The notes under the pieces: generated by a model
Database searches by the model: none
Seen by the model: only the letters and a program-made list of their open reading frames with translations
Told to the model about the DNA's origin: nothing
Position numbers and translations under genes: made by a program
In this document: piece after piece, positions 47,501 to 62,500 of the stretch
Numbering within the stretch: position 1 is the stretch's first letter
Layout of the letters: each line of letters opens with the position of its first letter
Assembly (NCBI GenBank): GCA_020152595.1
Contig: JAIGNY010000099.1
Coordinates: 2,017,126-2,081,125 of the forward strand
DNA length: 64,000 nt
DNA from: Chiridota heheva
Lineage: Eukaryota > Echinodermata > Holothuroidea > Apodida > Chiridotidae
Reading direction: 5' to 3'

Positions 47501-50500
47501 TGCCCATGAGCGTAATGGCTTGGTTGGATTTAACTTAAAACCAGCCCCTGCCCATTAGCATAATGACTGGTTAGATTTAACTTAAAACCAGCCCTTGCCC
47601 ATGAGCCTAATGACTTGGTTAGATTTAACTTAAAACCAGCCCCTGCCCGTGAGCTGATGGCTCACTTGAAATTTAACTTAAAACCAGCCCCTGCCCGTGA
47701 GCTGATGGCTTGGTAGGATTTAACTTAAAACCAGCCCCTGCCCGTGAGCCTAATGACTCAGTTGGATTTAACTTAAAACCAGCCCCTGCCCATGAGCCTA
47801 ATGACTCGCTTGGATTTAACTTAAAACCAGCCCCTGCCTATGAGCCTAATGGCTCAGTTGGATTTAACTTAAAACCAGCACCTGCCCATGAGCCTAATGA
47901 CTCAGTTGGATTTAACTTAAAACCAGCCCCTGCCTATGAGCCTAATGGCTCAGTTGGATTTAACTTAAAACCAGCCCCTGCCTATGAGCCTAATGGCTCA
48001 GTTGGATTTAACTTAAAACCAGCCCCTGCCCGTGAGCCTAATGACTCAGTTGGATTTAACTTAAAACCAGCCCCTGCCCGTGAGTTGATGGCTTGGTAGG
48101 ATTTAACTTAAAACCAGCCCTGCCCGTGAGCCTAATGACTCGCTTGGATTCAACTTAACACCAGCACCTGCCCATGAGCCTAATGGCTCACTTGGATTTA
48201 ACTTTAAACCAGCACCTGCCCATGAGCCTAATGGCTCGGTTAGATTTAACTTAAACAAAGCAGTAGGACATTATGTAAGTGATAGAGCGCAATCCTTACC
48301 TTTCTCTCTCCTGTTGCCTCAGACTGTCATTGCGAATGACCTCCAAAATAAAATTTGCATGTTTGTCATCCTGCAAGGAAAACACATCAAGAATGACAAC
48401 AACAAAGCAATTAAGATATCTTAAAACTGTCTTTAATTAGGTTCTAGCTTTATTTTCTGGTGTGTCATTATGCAAGGCATTTTATTCTACATCCTGCAAT
48501 TAATTCAGCTCTTGATCCACAAAGGAATATTTCCAGACCATGAGGAGCCATATGCTTGCCTCTCATTGAACAACAGACACTGAACTTGTCAGCCTGAAAC
48601 ATGGGAAAGTGTTTAAACTTCTAACTTTTGTCAGAAATAATTACAAATTGTCAATGTTACTCAGTTTGTTCTTTAATCAATTTGTAAGAGTTTTAACATG
48701 AGGAGTGACAATTTCATTTTCCCCAAAAAAATTGTTCCTTTTAATAAAGAATGAGAGAGATGAGATAATTATGATAATAAAAATACATTTATATAATGGT
48801 CCTTTCTATACAAGCATATTCAAAAAGCTTTACAAAGAATAACATGAATACTATACATACTTAATTACTAAAATAAACCATAAACAAATGTATTTTGATT
48901 GATTTCAGAAACACGTGAAGACAATTGGTTTTTCTTATTTGAAGGGGGAGATCATTCCACAAAGTGGGGGTAGTCTGCAGAATGCCCTAGATGAGAGAGT
49001 AATACATGAAATATTGGGTACATTAAGCCAGATGATAATGGATCTGTTTCTTAGATCATAAGTGGTGTTTGATGAAATTATTAAGTTTTGAAGATAAAGG
49101 GCCATTTTATGGATACATTTAAAAACAAGAACAAGTATTTTATATCTTACAGGATTTCAAGGGTAACCAATGTAGTGAATATAACAAGGTAGTAATATGG
49201 CAATATTTGTTTGATATAGTTACAACAGGATGAGATAAAAATTCTGTATTTTTGGACATTTTGAATTAAGCAATAGATGATAATACCAGCCAAGAGAGAG
49301 TTGCAGATGATAAGTCAAGTGATGAATGAACCAATGAATGAATTATGGTCTCTGTTGCACTGTTTGTCAACATATTTCTTATTTTATTAATGTTGTACAA
49401 ATTTACAACATTAATAAAGGGTAATAAAAGATAATGGTACTACAGGATGAGGGAGATACTTGTCTTCATCCTCAAGATTCAAGTCCACCTGGAGCAACCT
49501 CTGGAAAGTCCTCTTCATCTTGTCCCGGTCACCCGACGCATAGTAGCACAGGATGAGGTTGAACGCTGTGATGTAATCCGGCTGCTCTGACATGATGTGC
49601 TCAAAAGAGGTGATGGCGTCGCTGTACTGACCCATCTTAACGAAGATTATACCAATGTTCTTCATTATCTTTATTCTGTTACAATGAAAAACAAATGCTG
49701 ATATAATTCAAGTAATGTACAAAAGGAACCATCACTTTTTTAAATAGTTGTGACTAGGCCCTGAATGATATCTAGCAAAAGTTTTTGTGAAACTAGTATA
49801 CACACAAGTCAGAGTGAAATAAACTGTTTTATACTTATTTATCTTTTACTCAGTCCATAAAAAAAAATTCAATTGGGAAAGGAGAATAAATTTTCAACAA
49901 AAAAATGTGTACTTATGAAACCAAAATTTGAGTATAACAAAATCATGGGGTGCACAAACTAATTTTTGGAAGACATTTTACAGAGTCAATAGGTGGATTT
50001 ACAAAGTTAAGAAGGTATATCATTCCTTATGGAGGTCCTGCAACAAAAACTCTTATAAGGAGAAGACAAAGAAAACTTGGGAATAGGACAGGAGATGTAG
50101 CTATGGCTTATATTTTAAAATTAGGTGGCAGATGTATTTTACAGGCCAATAAACTATCAAGCTTTATCAATTCCCTTACAAACAAAGTTTGGATAGCTGT
50201 GTCTATAATTACACATGAACATGTGTGGAAAACAAATCAAAGTCCCACTTTTTCATGTCAAAACCTGTGGAATTGGAACACAAATTCCATAGGTTTTCAG
50301 GTGTTACTGAAACTTGTTACGAAATGTCTGTGGATAGATACCCTTGACCACATATGGAAAAGTGTGGCAGAAAACTTAGCAGTGGGAGGAAAAATACACA
50401 TTCACACTTTTTCACATTAAAATGTGTGATGGGAGTATTTTTCACACATTTTACACTTGAAATTGGAACAAGTGACACACACTTTTGCATTAGGAAAGTG

Positions 50501-53500
50501 CATGAATAATCAGAATGAAAAGTCTGAGAGAACAGAAGGAAGTCACATTGCTCTCAACATACGAACGTACAATGTTCTAATGTAGAATATGAAAGTTATC
50601 AGCTTGGAAGCAGAATTCTGGATATTTCTGAGCTTGAAATGCAAAATATGGCAAAGATTTTTTTACCTCATCTCCTTGTGTGTGTTGACAGGGACCTGGT
50701 CAAGAGCCATTCTGTAGTACTTGATGGCCTTGGGGTAGTTCCTCTGCTTAAAGAAGATGTTACCCATGTTGACCTTAAGGCGACCTGTGGGAAAATATAA
50801 TAAATATCCAAACATCAACGGCATAATATTTACTAGTAGGTATTACAACATTATTAGTATTAAAAGAGCTCTCAGTCAAATACTGAGGGTTTTTTTTTTT
50901 TTTGCATTGTAAGTTTTAAAAATAATACAAACCTAATTTGTTATACTCTTGAAAAATAAGTGTGAATGAAGTACAAACCTAAATTGTGTTTGTTTGTTTG
51001 TTTGATGAGGTCTTAACGGCACCACGACAACGAGGGTCAAATTGTGCCTGAGAGGTCAGATCATTTTAGAGGTAGGAAGGAAAGAAAACAGGGGGAGAAT
51101 GAGAGAAATTCAAGAAGATTAGTCAGAAAGCTGATCGAGAGAGGAGGTGCATGGGTGAAACAAAAACAAAGTAGATAGGGGGTGGAAGAGGAGAATTAAA
51201 TATGGTTGTAGAGGGAGGCATGATGAAGGAAGGAGATAATTTTATCCGGAGGATTTTTCTGGAAGAACTTGTGATACTCTTGAAAAGTAAGTATGAATTA
51301 ATTATAAACCTAATTTGTGATACTCTTGAAAGATTACTGTATTCATTAGAAATAGTTAGTGTTTATAAAACATTCACATCAAAGGTTATCAATACCACAA
51401 AAAGTGTGCTTTATATATACCTTACATTTCTTCCCGCAAACATAAAATCATTGTAGCTGTATTTCCCACTAGTGTTTGTTTATCAAACATGCAAGCATCG
51501 TATGTATGCAAGAGCACTTTCAGAATAGGATCAATATGACCATCCTCTTTAAGGATGGTCATGGGGTATTTCAAAGCACTAAAAATACATTTAAAATTGA
51601 TCCTGTTTTTAGTTTTTAACCATTAATTCCTTAAACATCTCCATATTATACAGAGCTGAAAAAAACCATTGTTCCGGCGGAAATAACAGGAATTCGCAGG
51701 AAGAAATATTTGTTGATAAAAAGATAATAATGTTTTTTTGCTAATTGATTATTTCCTTTGAAGATCAACGGATTTGTTGTGAACTTTGGTTTGTCATGTT
51801 CACAAGTTTTTAAAACCTTGACTATGCCCTCACATTTCCGCTGAGGGCTCCTTTAGCTCATAAGTTTCTAAAGTTCTTACATTTTTTGCATTCAATTTTT
51901 TAAAGTAAAAATTGTCCATAAAAATCTCAACACAAAATAAATACTAAAAACACTAACACAAATATATATATGGCTTACAACAAGCAAAGAATTCATGAAA
52001 AAAATATATAATTTGAAGCATCCTGAGCTTGTGTCTATCTGAAACGTTAAATATAGTAACTTTTCATAGTATTAATACTTCAGAGATTCAACAACTCCAC
52101 AACATGACATGAAATAACAGTGGTGAATGTCACAAATCTATTCAAATTTTCTGCAAAAATCACCAACGTGAAAAAAATCTGTACTTTTAAAATCTATTTC
52201 CTCTGAAATTCACTGCTGTTAAATTCTCTCCAAACACCCAGAGGAATAGTAAATGTGTTCTTGCGCTGCCACTCCATTAAAGATAAACACGCTGGGCATT
52301 AGAGAAAATTTATGACCATTGTGTTACAAAGATAGACCTGTGTTATTGTTTTGCTAGCAATGAAAATGAGTTATTTTGTGAATGAAATATCTGAATAAAA
52401 AAAAAGGTGCAATGTATTTGATGTGTCTGTTGTCGTTTCTGCTGTTATGTTTAAAATAAATATTTAAAAAAAAGGTGTTTGCCATTTGTTTCATAGGCTT
52501 ATGCTAACCTACATTTTAGAAGTAACATTCTTGAAAAACTTTGATTGATTTTTTTCTTCCATCCAAAACAAAGATATTTATAACGAGTCAGATAATACTT
52601 TGTGTTGTGTTTATCTACTGCTCCGCCTCAGTTGACAATTGCGTGGGGCTAAAATTTGTCCATTTTTACAACAGAGAAAAATATTAAGTCAGAAATGGGC
52701 AAGCGTCTCCCATCTGACATCTAATTTTCTACTGAAGCACAAGCTAGTATAAATGGTCGGAAATGAATCACAATTGTGTCCAAGACGGAACAGTAGGGGC
52801 CTACTGTATCTACAAAATTGGTAACAATTGTTAGGCCTTTTATATTAAATAAGTGAACCATGTACAAAAGTTATTTTCCAAAAGCTAAAAGAAAATGCTT
52901 GAAATCAACCTGTCGATTTTAATCTGAACATCTCTGACTGAAATACTTATTCAGAATAATGATATATGCACTTGTAAATAAAATGTGGAGAATGATTACA
53001 GACTCTTTGTGAAAAAACAATCATTTTTTCCTATCTTAAGTGAGGAAAATTAGGACCTTACCTGTAAAGATCGTTACAAATGAATGTGTTAATGTTACAA
53101 GTTACAACTCAAATCACACTCCCATGTTTGGTTTGTTGATGTTTAACGGCACTACGACAATCAGTCAAATGGGCCAAGAGGAAGTTTTATAATAAAAAAA
53201 ATCTCAAAATAATTCTAGGTTGTCCCTTAAAAAAAAAAAAAAGAAGGACGCTATAAATCTGTCAAATAATTACTACTTTTATGTGGATGTTTCTTCAGCC
53301 TTAGGATTTTCAGCATGAAAATCTGTTAGTGTTCATAGTGTATAATACTATTATTTACTTCTTTTTCACTTTAAACTTTTTTGTTTAAAAAGATATTAAT
53401 CTAATGTGCAGCTTGATCCATAGTATTTCTATTTATGTTGTCATTTCTGTATTCTTATTTTTGTTTTTGTATCTAATTTCCTTGTATGTAAAGTGCTTTT

Positions 53501-56500
53501 GAATGTTTTTACAAAATCATCGCTATATAAATTTATGCATTATTATTTAGGCAGAGCAGCTATTGTTTTGCTCAATTTAAACTTGAATTGTATTTCACAA
53601 AAAATGTTTGGTTTTTTTCCCACAATTTTAGAGATAAGTTCAGTGGTCAAGCTACTCACACAAAGAGAAAAATGAAAGGAATAAAATAGGGCCATCAACA
53701 TTATAAAAAAAAACTTCATTCAGGAGATACTGAATTTTAAATGAAAATTTAGGAGTACCTACACACCTTCACTTTCTTTAAATTCATGAATTTTCTATCA
53801 AATTAATTTAAATTTTTCCTCTAATCAAAATTATGTTGGAAAAATATATTCATATGGTCCATCACAGTTCCTTCACTAGACTCTATCTAATACTCTCCTG
53901 ACATATCCAACTGTTGTAAGTCACCAAATCTCACTAATGTAAGGAAGTTGATTTGTCTGATTTCAGACATTTCTACACAAATCTGATAGAACACTTGAAC
54001 TTGCATATCTCCTGAACAGAATAAAATTGTTGAATACTTTCACCTTTTAGTTCCTATTATTGTCGTTTCTCATATAAGGTCAGGGTTTGAAATTGCTGCT
54101 AATCCACTATTCTGGGAATAGTAAAATTTCAATGGAATTCTAATGCATTCTTTTTCAGTATTACACTGAGATAGTGCACAAAATCTGATGCAAATGTCTT
54201 CTATCTTGGCTGTCAGATTATTGTGACAGTATACGGCCAATTTTTATGTGTTTCACCGCCAAATTTTCTGAGATCTGCATAATCATTGTGACAGTATACA
54301 GGTATATGGCCAATTTTTGGGTGTTTCACGGCCAAATTTTTCCAGATCTGCACAATCGTTGTGACAGTATACAGGTATATGGCCAATTTTTGGGTGTTTC
54401 ACGGCCAAATTTTCTCAATCTGCACAATGTATGTTGGCCCAGTAACGTTCCATGTTAAAATCGGCATGACACCACATGTGAAAAAAATAATACAAAACAG
54501 TGTATTATACCTACATGTGTAGTATTATATGGTTGAATAAGGACCAATACTTTTGGTAACTTTTTTCTACTTTTAATTTTGCTTCTACAGCCAGTAAATC
54601 AGTGTTTCCATTACTTTTGAGTAGTTGGTAACATTCCTGTTAGTATTTAGTTCGTTGGTTAGTTGGTTCCATTTGTGGCCGTTAAAGAATAAATAAAGCA
54701 AAGCAGAAGACTTCACTATGGTGGTCATTGTGAAATGGTTGTACAAAATAAAGTTAAGCACATAATATGTCAATGTTTCTTCCGTTGTACATGATTAAAA
54801 TCAATATCTGTTTTATTGTTGTTTTCAGAATAAAAATAAAAAGAATAGTGAAATAGTTAATCTACTAATTCTGTTGGAATAACGACAAATATTTCAAATT
54901 TTGACCCCTGAAGGTGCACTTGCTTGACCACTAAACTAATCCGTTAATACCCCTGAAGGTGCACTTGCTTGACCACTAAACTAATCCGTTAATACCCCTG
55001 AAAGTGCACTTGCTTGACCACTGAACTAATTCGTTAATACCCCTGAAGGTGCACTTGCTTGACCACTAAACTAATCCGTTAATACCCCTAAAAGTGCACT
55101 TGCTTGACCACTAAACTAATTCGTTAATACCCCTGAAGGTGCACTTGCTTGACCACTAAACTAATCCGTTAATACCCCTGAAAGTGCACTTGCTTGACCA
55201 CTAAACTAATTCGTTAATACCCCTGAAGGTGCACTTGCTTGACCACTAAACTAATTCGTTAATACCCCTGAAAGTGCACTTGCTTGACCACTAAACTAAT
55301 TCGTTAATACCCCTGAAGGTGCACTTGCTTGACCACTAAACTAATCCGTTAATACCCCTGAAGGTGCACTTGCTTGACCACTAAACTAATCCGTTAATAC
55401 CCCTGAAAGTGCACTTGCTTGACCACTAAACTAATCCGTTAATACCCCTGAAAGTGCACTTGCTTGACCACTAAACTAATCCGTTAATACCCCTGAAGGT
55501 GCACTTGCTTGACCACTAAACTAATTCGTTAATACCCCTGAAGGTGCACTTGCTTGACCACTAAACTAATCCGTTAATACCCCTGAAGGTGCACTTGCTT
55601 GACCACTAAACTAATCCGTTAATACCCCTGAAAGTGCACTTGCTTGACCACTAAACTAATCCGTTAATACCCTGAAAGTGCACTTGCTTGACCACTAAAC
55701 TAATTCGTTAATACCCCTGAAGGTGCACTTGCTTGACCACTAAACTAATCCGTTAATACCCCTGAAAGTGCACTTGCTTGACCACTAAACTAATTCGTTA
55801 ATACCCCTGAAAGTGCACTTGCTTGACCACTAAACTAATTCGTTAATACCCCTGAAAGTGCACTTGCTTGACCACTAAACTAATTCGTTAATACCCCTGA
55901 AGGTGCACTTGCTTGACCACTAAACTAATCCGTTAATACCCTGAAAGTGCACTTGCTTGACCACTAAACTAATCCGTTAATACCCTGAAGGTGCACTTGC
56001 TTGACCACTAAACTAATCCGTTAATACCCTGAAAGTGCATTTGCTTGACCACTAAACTAATCCGTTAATACCCCTGAAGGTGCACTTGCTTGACCACTAA
56101 ACTAATTCGTTAATACCCCTGAAGGTGCACTTGCTTGACCACTAAACTAATCCGTTAATACCCCTGAAAGTGCACTTGCTTGACCACTAAACTAATCCGT
56201 TAATACCCCTGAAGGTGCACTTGCTTGACCACTAAACTAATCCGTTAATACCCCTGAAAGTGCACTTGCTTGACCACTAAACTAATTCGTTAAGACCCCT
56301 GAAAGTGCACTTGCTTGACCACTAAACTAATTCGTTAATACCCCTGAAGGTGCACTTGCTTGACCACTAAACTAATCCGTTAATACCCTGAAAGTGCACT
56401 TGCTTGACCACTAAACTAATCCGTTAATACCCCTGAAAGTGCAATTTGCTTGACCACTAAACTAATCCGTTAATACCCCTGAAAGTGCACTTGCTTGACC

Positions 56501-59500
56501 ACTAAACTAATCCGTTAATACCCCTGAAGGTGCACTTGCTTGACCACTAAACTAATCCGTTAATACCCCTGAAAGTGCACTTTGCTTGACCACTAAACTA
56601 ATCCGTTAATACCCTGAAGGTGCACTTGCTTGACCACTAAACTAATCCGTTAATACCCTGAAAGTGCACTTGCTTGACCACTAAACTAATCCGTTAATAC
56701 CCCTGAAAGTGCACTTGCTTGACCACTAAACTAATCCGTTAATACCCCTGAAAGTGCACTTGCTTGACCACTAAACTAATCCGTTAATACCCCTGAAAGT
56801 GCACTTGCTTGACCACTAAACTAATCCGTTAATACCCCTGAAAGTGCACTTGCCTGACCACTAAACTAATTCGTTAATACCCCTGAAGGTGCACTTGCCT
56901 GACCACTGAACTAATCCGTTAAGACCCCTGAAGGTGCACTTGCTTGACCACTGAACTAATTCGTTAATACCCCTGAAGGTGCACTTGCCTGACCACTGAA
57001 CTAATCCGTTAAGACCCCTGAAGGTGCACTTGCTTGACCACTGAACTAATCCTTTAGGAGAGAACACTCCTTCCACTTCTAACCAAACCAACTAATGTTC
57101 GTGGATGATAATATTTTCATAAAAAGTTACGCTTTTCATGTTACCTCAAACATATAGTTCAACAAATTGAATATTTCCTTAGGCAAAACTTATATTATGA
57201 GCTTTTAAAAATTAAGAAATTTCAAAGTTTTTAACAATAGAAAATTACAAACATACCTGCATTTGAAAACATTTTGTTCTTGACGATGACATTGTATGTG
57301 TTGATGGCTTCTGAGAACATCTCATTTGCTTCATATTGATTGGCTAAATTGAACAGAACCTAAAGAATAGAAAATACAACATTTCCATACATTAAGTAAT
57401 ATTTGTAATAAGGTAGTGACTTACACCAAAGAATCTTTAAAGATATTTGGTATTTTGTGACACCTGACCACAGGCTGGGCTAGTTGGGGGTAATGATTAC
57501 AATAGCTATGTATAACCAATAATGCTTACCTGTTTCAACCATGCACTACAAGCAACAATCTACAAGCAATAGGCTTGGATGATATTAAAGATTATTGCAT
57601 AGATACATCGGCAATAAAATATCAATAATATTGAAATATCGACATGAAAATTTTCATGACATTATTAATCTATGCTAAAATCTTATTTCGCTCATTTTAT
57701 ACTGCAAACAAGCTTGTTAGGTTTTTTGTTTGATTTGTATTGGCATATTGTTGAGGAAATACAGAACAGTGTATTTTTACTAATGGAATCAATGTATACA
57801 CTGCTACTTTTAAGACCATTTCAATGTTTAAAACGTAATTTCCCTATTCCTTTAACACATTCAAGTGAGACATACACTAATAAACCCAACATCAGGGATG
57901 CATAGTTTCCTATGTTAATGAATTAAATTTTCATACGTTTTCAATATCGAGGCATAACAAGATATCAATATTTTAATATGATCCTTGAAATTGCAGTCAT
58001 ATCGATATGAGTCAATATGAGCTTAAAGGTCAATGTGCAGGATCAGGGGTGGACTGACCAGTCGGTCCATGACCCTGTTCTGGTGTCACCTCTTGCTTCA
58101 AAATAGCGTCTAATATGCCTCACAAAGAGTGAAAAGCCACTAGGGGGCCCAGACCCCCCCCCCCCCTCACCCTCCCATTCAGTCGGTCTTGGCACCTCGA
58201 CCGATGGAATTTTAACCCCTAGTCAGCTCCTGGGCAGTAAATGTAATCCAAATGCCCGTCTCAATACAAGAGGAAAATTGATTTTCCCTGCAACAACTCA
58301 TATCTACGTGGCGCAACGGTCAAATCAACCAATCACAGAGTCCCGCTTTCAATCTCAGGGTCCCAAATTCAATCCCTGGATGAGTCTGCAACTGGCTTAG
58401 CAAAGGCTGCTGACGTCTTAGTATAATACTCTAAACAGACTGCTTTAGGGATGTACAACTCAGCACACAGCAACACACCATTCCTCCATCCCAACCCACA
58501 AAGGTATATTGTGGATGTGACTATTGCAACAGACGTAAAAGCACTTACAACAATTAAAAGCAGTTTTACCAAACATATCAGAAATATCCAAACTAAATGA
58601 AAAGACAAACAAATGCTCACTGAGTAGGTAAGATCCAATTGACCTGGTCGCCAGACGACACCTGTTCTCTCTGCCTGACTAAGACTCGTTCTTTACGACC
58701 AGCTTCTTTAGCTTTTCAAGAGCCTGTTGGGGTACAAGAAAGAAAAGATAATCAAAAGAACAAAGACTTTCATTTTGATAAGACTTCAGTCATCAAAAAA
58801 ACTAAAAAATACTGTGTTGCTGTAACGCAAATGGTTCTAAAATATTGGGTCAGGTGAAAGGCAAAAACAATTGTTGAGTCAAATAAAAGAATAACTTTAT
58901 ATATACAATAAAACATTGGCATATGAACCCAAATAATGAATTTGTTTGAGATGGTAGGAATCTTGTTGGGCCATTAGGGTTTACAACATACAATGTCTTA
59001 AGGTGAGATCACAGCAGACAGTATCCTAATTCAAGTTGGATAATAAACAATACAATTCAAAAGTCTATGATCAACGTCAATCATAACAAAATCTTCCCCC
59101 TCATTTGTCCCACAATTAGGATCTGTGGCAAGGACATTCTCATCATTTTGACAGTCTGAAATGAAGGAAAGAAACATTAAGAATGATGCAAAGAATGGTC
59201 ATTCTTATCATTTTCAGTCTGAAATGAAGGAAAGAAACATTAAGAATGATGCAAAGAATGGTCATTCTTATCATTTTCACAGTCTGAAATGAAGGAAAGA
59301 AATATTAAGAATGATGCAAAGAATGGTAATTCTTATCATTTTCACAGTCTGAAATGAAGGAAAGAAATATTAAGAATTGCACAAAGATTTTGATCTGTCT
59401 TCCCAGTCATACAATCCAAAAGTATATACACTACCTAATTATGAGCAGTCATAACCTGAAAACTAATACCGTACTCTATGTATTAAGCACCCCTGCCCAC

Positions 59501-62500
59501 CCAACATTTTTTGCCTAATAACATTTATTTTATTTAAAACTTAAAATAAGTTTTGTTACATTGGCTACTTATTTTGCGTCTAACACTTACAATGTTTTAT
59601 TTGTGGTTATTGTGGGGCTCCATATATAACCAGTTAACACAATGCAGTGCAAATAGCACACTATACATGACCTTGGAGCATGGGCGCTTTATCAGGAAGA
59701 AAATTTGGGCCTAAAAAGTGGTGCAATTATTTTTTCGTAAGTGCCCCGGGCATTTATTACATCGAATAATGTATGCTATTTTCATATTTAGAGAATGTTC
59801 AACTCAAAACTTTATGCCCTTTTCAAGTAGAAAATAAAACCAAAAAATCAGAAGCTATCAATAGACTAGAAAATAAGATTGTTTCCTACAGGGGCAAGAA
59901 GCACTGTAACTCAATGGAAAGACATCATATTTATACTCCAAAGACTTGACTTCTCAGGTTTTTAATTGTGAAACAAGTACCGGCTTGCTGGAGAGCTTCA
60001 ATGGACTGGTGTGCCATCCACGGGAAGTCATGTGCTCTCATCCACTCAGACCAAAGAAAGCCTGGATAGGCATTGGCCAAATTAGCCTTCAAAGCCTCAG
60101 AAAGATTTAATTCAACTTAGCCAAATGGACTGATTTTCTGAATAAATGATCTTACCAGGCTGAGCTCCCCTCGACTGTGGGCAAAGCAGCTCTCTTCAAT
60201 CAAATCATTCACCTGCTTTTCAAGGCTCTTTATCTTTTCCTCAGGGCTTAAAAATGAACAAAATGACAACTTAATTTTTTTTTAAAGAATCAGCAATATA
60301 TGTATAGGCAACATTGGCTAGATTGCTTAAAGATTGACCCCTGAACTAATCCTCTAACAGAGAAAAGTTCTCACATTGAGTGACAATAATGAACAAAACT
60401 ATAGCATAACCAAAGCAACTGGATGAGTTTGATAATCTTTCATAAAGTTTCATCAACAAAGCTTAAACATGAGCATTTGGTCAAAAGGGGAGTGCAAATT
60501 TTTCTTGGGTCTCTAGATTATTTGAATACAGGTTTCTTGCACAAGATGGTACAGATGGTATGATGGTTCCATATGAATATTCAAATCAACCGTAATCACT
60601 TTCTATTGAATACTTCATTTCATATTCCTTTTTGACAAATATGAAATAAGACCTCCCATCAACACCCTCATTTTTCAACCGAGAGATCCTTTAATAACAC
60701 TCATAGTTAAAAAAGCCGTAAAAGACCAGACTGAGGTCAAGCTTGGGTAATATGGCTGTCAGACGTAGTGGAAGTTCTGAGCGATGTTGATAAGCCAGGC
60801 AGTAGAAGTTCGGAGCGATGTTGGTAAGCCAGGCAGTGGAAATTCTGACGTTGGTAAGCCAGGCAGTGGAAGTTCTGACATTGGTAAGCCAGGCAGTGTA
60901 AGTTCTGAGCGACGTTGGTAAGCCAGGCAGTGGAAGTTCGGAGCGACGTTGGTAAGCCAGGCAGTGAAAGTTCTGAGCGATGTTGATAAGCCAGGCAGTG
61001 GAAGTTCTAAACAACGTTGGTAAGCCAGGCAGTGGAAGTTCTGAGCGACGTTGGTAAGCCAGGCAGTGGAAGTTCTGAGCGATGTTGGTAAGCCAGGCAG
61101 TGGAAGTTCTGAGCAACGTTGGTAAGCCAGGCAGTGGAAGTTCTTAGCAACGTTGGTAAGCCAGGCAGTGGAAGTTCTGAGCAACATTGGTATTAGCTAG
61201 GCAGTGGAAGTTCTTAGTGACATTGGCATTAGCCAAGCAGTGGAAGATCTTAGTGACGTTGGCAAGCTAGGCAGTGGAAGTTCTGAGCGATGTCTGTAGG
61301 CCAGGCAGTGGAAGTTCTAAGCGACGTTGGTAAGCCATTATATTGGCTGTTAATTTTAAGAAGTACAAAATTTTCACTCTCTGGTACAATTTGTTACGGT
61401 AAGAAAAGATGGCTCCCCTTACCTGTCTTCATTCTTCATTTCCAATGGAGGGGCTGGTCCCTTTGACCCCTGATTCAAAGGGTCAAAACTTTGACCTTTG
61501 GAGAGAGGAAGATAATGCACATTGTGCAATGTCAATTTTGTATCAATTTCTCATTCTTGGAAGTATGACATTGATACAAGAATTACATTGACGCAAGAAT
61601 GACATGTATTAACTTGCTTCAATTTCATTCTTGCATCTGTTTCACTCTTGCATCAGTATATCTTCATAAATCTAAACAGACAATGAACAAAAAACTGGCA
61701 AAATGGCAGATACACAATTTTAAATGTTTTATATCAGGAATCTCCTAGCTGAAATCTTTTTCACAGATATTTGGTGAAAATTTCAGTAATTTATGGTATC
61801 ATTGCAGTTTTGTAAATGAATACCACTTGGGGCTTACTTTGATACCATACTATAGGTGACATATCATATTAAGCTGTCAGTTACTTAGTTTACAATTTTT
61901 TGTTAGTATTTTAAAATCTGTAAACATGACTTGTGGAGAAAAGAATTAAACCACTTCTCCTAAATACAACAACCACTCAACCACACATTAAGTACTACCT
62001 TCCACCTATCCCAAATACAACAACTACTCAACCACACATTAAGTACTCAACCACACATTAAGTACTACCTCCCACATATCCCAAATACAACAACCACTCA
62101 ACCACACATTAAGTACTACCTCCCACTTATCCTAAATACAACAACCACTCAACCACACATTAAGTACTACCTCCCACATATCCCAAATACAACAACCACT
62201 CAACCACACATTAAGTACTACCTCCCACATATCCCAAATACAACAACCACTCAACCACACATTAAGTACTACCTCCCACATATCCCAAATACAACAACCA
62301 CTCAACCACACATTAATACAACAACCACTCAACACACATTAGTACCTCCCACTTATCCTAAATACAACAACCACTCAACCACACATTAAGTACTACCTCC
62401 CACTTATCCCAAATACAACAAACAACCACTCAACCACACATTAAGTACTACCTCCCACTTATCCTAAATACAACAACCACTCAACCACACATTAAGTACT

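Noticed and set aside
47710..48099. 129-codon frame with VGFNLKPAPA repeats
   Set aside because: It is a 48-bp intronic minisatellite; a period divisible by three keeps a frame open by chance. It lies antisense to IFT88 and is contiguous with a SINE tail.
49950..50420. 156-codon plus-strand frame
   Set aside because: Intronic, antisense to IFT88, low-complexity CACACTTTTT words, no recognisable family.
50700..50770. Suspected extra-base frameshift in IFT88 exon 50667-50784
   Set aside because: Recounting showed the exon is exactly 118 nt and in frame; there is no indel.
58369..58638. Minus-strand frame starting in LDLTYS and continuing into hydrophobic sequence
   Set aside because: Its first codons are the end of the IFT88 exon; the rest is intron read-through past the gtgagc donor.
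58639..58857. Plus-strand 72-codon frame
   Set aside because: It is antisense to an IFT88 exon and its intron.
60691..61187. Two long minus-strand frames spelling LPGLPT/TAWLTN repeats
   Set aside because: They are readings of the 34-bp minisatellite in two frames; no splice sites or domain support.
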